Part shown: piece by piece, positions 61,311-64,000 of the stretch
Layout: the number at the start of each line of letters is the position of its first letter
Position numbering within the stretch: position 1 is the first letter of the stretch
Notes under the pieces: model-generated
What the model was told of the DNA's origin: nothing
The model's database searches: none
The model's input: only the letters and a program-made list of their open reading frames with translations
Position numbers and translations under genes: made by a program
Assembly (NCBI RefSeq): GCF_016009175.1
Contig: NZ_JADUCM010000021.1
Span: forward strand, 31,863-95,862
DNA: 64,000 bases
Direction: 5' to 3'
From: Pseudomonas alkylphenolica
GTDB lineage: Bacteria; Pseudomonadota; Gammaproteobacteria; Pseudomonadales; Pseudomonadaceae

Positions 61311-61799
61311 CTACAAGCGCGGCTCGACCCGCGAACGGTTGCCGCCCTGGGGTGCTGGCGGCGGGTTGCGATAGCGGTCACGACCGTCGGCGGCGAATTC
61401 CTCGTCGGCCGGCGCCTCTTCAGTGTCGCGCTTTGCAGCGGCTTCTGCCTGTTCGCGGCGCACCCGTGCGCGTTTCTCCAGCGGCCAGCGCACGGCCACG
61501 AAGACCCCGTACAGGACAAAGGCGATCATGCCGTACATGGCAAGGTCGGCAGCGGCGCGCAATTCGTTGTTGCCGACCTTGAACAGCAGGTCGAGGGCAC
61601 CGACGGCAATGGCCGGCGCGAACAGGTCCTTGGCGGGGTCAACGATGGTCGGGGTAAACAGCAAAATTGCCATTACCACCCGCAGTGGCTCGCGCAACCA
61701 GCGCCACATCCAGCTGGTCAGGCGAAAGCCCACGGCCAGGCACCCCAGGGCAGCCAGGGCGTAAAGGCCCCAAGCGAGCAGATAGTCGTTCTCGGTCAT
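61311..61799 (-). CDS. Conserved membrane protein, 162 aa
   Basis: About four hydrophobic segments (LLAWGLYALAALGCLAVGF, VVMAILLFTPTIV, LAMYGMIAFVLYGVFVAV and a short one) followed by a highly charged, proline-rich cytoplasmic tail of about 50 residues. I do not recognise a named family. It is 23 bases before the amidotransferase gene, in the same direction, so probably one transcript of three genes. Confidence 0.75.
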   Translation of the reverse strand: MTENDYLLAWGLYALAALGCLAVGFRLTSWMWRWLREPLRVVMAILLFTPTIVDPAKDLFAPAIAVGALDLLFKVGNNELRAAADLAMYGMIAFVLYGVFVAVRWPLEKRARVRREQAEAAAKRDTEEAPADEEFAADGRDRYRNPPPAPQGGNRSRVEPRL

Positions 61800-61885
61800 G
61801 GTGTCCGTGGCAAGCTAGGCAAATAGACGCTTATGATAAACACATTTGAGCGCGCAGGCGCCCCCCAGCCAAGAGATCCCCCCGC

Positions 61886-63937
61886 ATGTCCGCAGACGCT
61901 ACTGCTCCCCGCGCCCCGATTGCCCACGTCGCCGAAGGGGCTGACCCTTATGCCTGGCTCCAGGCTCGCGACACCCCCGAGGTGATTGCCTACCTGAACG
62001 CCGAGAACGCCTGGCAGGAAGCGCAACTGGCCGATCAGGCAGCGCTGCGCGAGCAACTGTTCGAAGAGATCAGGGGCCGGATCCTGGAAACCGACCTGTC
62101 GCTGCCCTCGCCCTGGGGCCCGTACCTTTACTACAGCCGCACCACCGCCGGTGAAGAGTACCCGCGCCATTACCGCTGCGCACGGCCGGCCGATGACAGC
62201 AACAGCGTCGACGAAACCAGCGAAGAACTGCTGCTGGACCCCAACCAGCTGGCCAACGGCGGCTTTCTGTCCCTGGGCGCCTTCAACATCAGCCCCGACC
62301 ATCAGCGCCTGGCCTACAGCCTGGATACCAGTGGCGACGAGGTCTACACCCTGTACGTCAAGGACCTGGCCAGCGGCGCCATCGACACCCTGCCGTTCGA
62401 GGACTGCGACGGCAGCATGACCTGGGCCAACGACAACCAGACGCTGTTTTTCGCCGAACTGGACGACACCCACCGCCCGCACAAGCTGCTGCGCCATCGC
62501 CTGGGCAGCGGTGTTGCCGAAACGGTGTACGAGGAGACCGACGGACGGTTTTTCCTGCATTGCTACCGCGCCAGCTCTGAACGCCAGCTGATCCTGCTGC
62601 TGAACAGCAAAACCACCAGCGAAGCCTGGGTGCTCGATGCCGAGCGTCCCGGGGATGATTTCACCTGCCTGGCGCCTCGCGTCGAAGGGCATGAATACTT
62701 CCCTGATCACGGCCAGCTGGACGGTCAGTGGCGCTGGTTCATCCGCACCAACCAGGACGGCATCAACTTCGCCCTCTATCAGGCCGACGCCGACCAGGTA
62801 CCGCGCCGCGAACACTGGCAACTGCTGGTAGCGCACCGCGACACGGTGATGCTCGAAGGCCTTACCCTGAATGCCAGCGCCCTGACCCTGAGCCTGCGTG
62901 AAGGCGGGCTGCCGATCATCGAAGTGCATCCGCAGGGACTGGCGGCCTATCGCGTTGAGCTGCCGGACGCTGCCTATAGCCTGTACGTGCAAGACAGCCT
63001 GGAATTTGTCAGCACCCGCATCCGCCTGCGTTACCAGTCGCTGAACCGTCCGGCCCAGGTGCGCCAGCTTGAACTGGACAACGGCGCCCAGCAGGTACTC
63101 AAGGAAACCCCGGTGCTCGGCCCGTTCGACCCGGACGCTTATGTCAGCCAGCGGCTGTGGGCCACAGCAGGCGACGGCACCCAGGTGCCGATCAGCCTGG
63201 TACAGCGCCGCAGCGACCTGGGCAAGCCGGTGCCGTTGTACCTGTACGGCTACGGCGCCTATGGCGAAAGCCTCGACCCGTGGTTCTCCCATGCGCGCCT
63301 GAGTCTGCTCGATCGCGGTGTGGCGTTTGCCATCGCCCACGTACGCGGCGGCGGCGAGCTCGGCGAAGCCTGGTACCGGGCGGGCAAGCAGGAACACAAG
63401 CACAACACCTTCAGCGACTTCATCGCCTGTGCCGAGCACCTGATCGCTCAAGGCGTTACCCGCGCCGACCAGCTGGCGATCAGTGGCGGCAGTGCCGGCG
63501 GCCTGCTGATTGGTGCGGTGCTCAACCAGCGCCCTGACCTGTTCAAGGCGGCGATTGCCGAAGTGCCGTTCGTCGATGTCCTCAACACCATGCTCGACCC
63601 GGACCTGCCGTTGACCGTCACCGAGTACGACGAGTGGGGCAACCCTGAAGAGCCTGAGGTGTACGAGCGCATCAAGGCCTACGCGCCCTACGAGAACGTC
63701 AAGGCCCAGGCCTACCCGGCCCTGCTGGTAGTGGCCGGCTACAACGACAGCCGCGTGCAGTACTGGGAAGCCGCCAAATGGGTCGCCCGCTTGCGGGTAA
63801 CCAAGACCGACGACAACCTGCTGCTGCTCAAGACCGAAATGGGCGCCGGCCATGGTGGCATGAGCGGACGCTACCAAGGGCTGCGTGATGTGGCGCTGGA
63901 ATATGCCTTCGTCTTTAAAGTGCTGGGGTTGGTGTAA
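61886..63937 (+). CDS. ptrB: Oligopeptidase B (S9 prolyl oligopeptidase family)
   Basis: 683 aa, the usual length. An N-terminal beta-propeller (about 70-400) precedes the alpha/beta catalytic domain. The nucleophile is Ser536 in GGSAGGLL, the acid lies in AGYNDSRV and the histidine is His656 in GAGHGGMSGR. It cleaves short peptides after basic residues, in the cytoplasm; no signal peptide is visible. ATG 61886 gives the family start. It is divergent from the membrane-protein gene 86 bases upstream. Confidence 0.93.
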   Translation: MSADATAPRAPIAHVAEGADPYAWLQARDTPEVIAYLNAENAWQEAQLADQAALREQLFEEIRGRILETDLSLPSPWGPYLYYSRTTAGEEYPRHYRCARPADDSNSVDETSEELLLDPNQLANGGFLSLGAFNISPDHQRLAYSLDTSGDEVYTLYVKDLASGAIDTLPFEDCDGSMTWANDNQTLFFAELDDTHRPHKLLRHRLGSGVAETVYEETDGRFFLHCYRASSERQLILLLNSKTTSEAWVLDAERPGDDFTCLAPRVEGHEYFPDHGQLDGQWRWFIRTNQDGINFALYQADADQVPRREHWQLLVAHRDTVMLEGLTLNASALTLSLREGGLPIIEVHPQGLAAYRVELPDAAYSLYVQDSLEFVSTRIRLRYQSLNRPAQVRQLELDNGAQQVLKETPVLGPFDPDAYVSQRLWATAGDGTQVPISLVQRRSDLGKPVPLYLYGYGAYGESLDPWFSHARLSLLDRGVAFAIAHVRGGGELGEAWYRAGKQEHKHNTFSDFIACAEHLIAQGVTRADQLAISGGSAGGLLIGAVLNQRPDLFKAAIAEVPFVDVLNTMLDPDLPLTVTEYDEWGNPEEPEVYERIKAYAPYENVKAQAYPALLVVAGYNDSRVQYWEAAKWVARLRVTKTDDNLLLLKTEMGAGHGGMSGRYQGLRDVALEYAFVFKVLGLV

Positions 63938-63975
63938 ATCGGGATTTTTGTTGTCTGACCCATCGCCAGCAAGCC

Positions 63976-64000
63976 GGCTCCTACGAAGGACGTAGGAGCC
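63976..64000. repeat. REP-type palindrome, cut by window end
   Basis: GGCTCCTACG and CGTAGGAGCC (63976-63985, 63991-64000) after AGCAAGCC, the same core as 7921-7974. Confidence 0.8.

Noticed and set aside
1..64000. Prophage, insertion sequence, CRISPR array, integron or tRNA-linked island
   Set aside because: No transposase, integrase, phage or Cas proteins, no regular spacer-repeat arrays and no tRNA-like cloverleaf seen on either strand.

Overview
This is a high-GC, gene-dense chromosomal segment of a fluorescent-type Pseudomonas (P. putida / P. fluorescens-like). The call rests on gene content and order: hrpA, a FabH-like synthase, tandem fadD genes with a PhaJ-type hydratase, aceK, cysK, lpxO and pxpABC. 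It also rests on REP-type palindromes of the kind common in Pseudomonas intergenic regions. I see no tRNA, rRNA, CRISPR array, insertion sequence, prophage or replication origin.

Layout. 1-13.3 kb holds the 5' part of a FabH-like gene, hrpA, a glutamine-synthetase-family ligase plus flavin oxidase pair (gamma-glutamyl-polyamine type), fadD1 and fadD2, a monoacylglycerol-lipase-like hydrolase and a MaoC/PhaJ hydratase. 13.3-17.4 kb has an ECF sigma factor of the TPR-tailed class with YciI/DGPF, SRPBCC and SnoaL-like partners, then a GyrI-like protein divergent from an AraC regulator. 17.5-22.6 kb carries a 37-aa basic protein, a LysE exporter, a threonine-dehydratase-like enzyme divergent from a MocR regulator, an AlkA-type glycosylase and an Ada protein whose N-terminal zinc site is degenerate. 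22.6-30.6 kb is housekeeping: DUF2790, GNAT, peptide deformylase, YihY/BrkB, CsbD, a CvfB-like S1 protein, a DUF6279 lipoprotein, aceK and an EamA transporter.

31.0-48.3 kb is the standout: a tightly packed, one-direction catabolic operon of 17 genes plus a porin gene with its own promoter. It encodes a sulfonate/nitrate-type ABC importer, two SDRs, a cupin, an alpha/beta hydrolase, an IclR regulator, a TPP enzyme, an aspartate-dehydrogenase homologue, an ALDH, a two-domain extradiol dioxygenase, a flavin monooxygenase, two small unknown proteins, a Rieske oxygenase, a RidA protein and an FMN/2Fe-2S reductase. The set reads as uptake, ring hydroxylation, ring cleavage and processing of a nitrogen-containing aromatic compound whose identity I cannot give. 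The operon promoter and the porin promoter share a 16/17-base upstream element, a 13-base identical element and sigma-54-like -24/-12 sequences, so they look co-regulated.

48.3-64.0 kb has an EamA exporter preceded by an unannotated 53-codon valine-rich leader ORF and alternative hairpins (an attenuation-like arrangement), lpxO, cysK, an AsmA-like protein, a MoxR/VWA pair, pxpABC with an MFS transporter and a divergent LysR regulator, small membrane proteins, a YafJ-type amidotransferase and oligopeptidase B.
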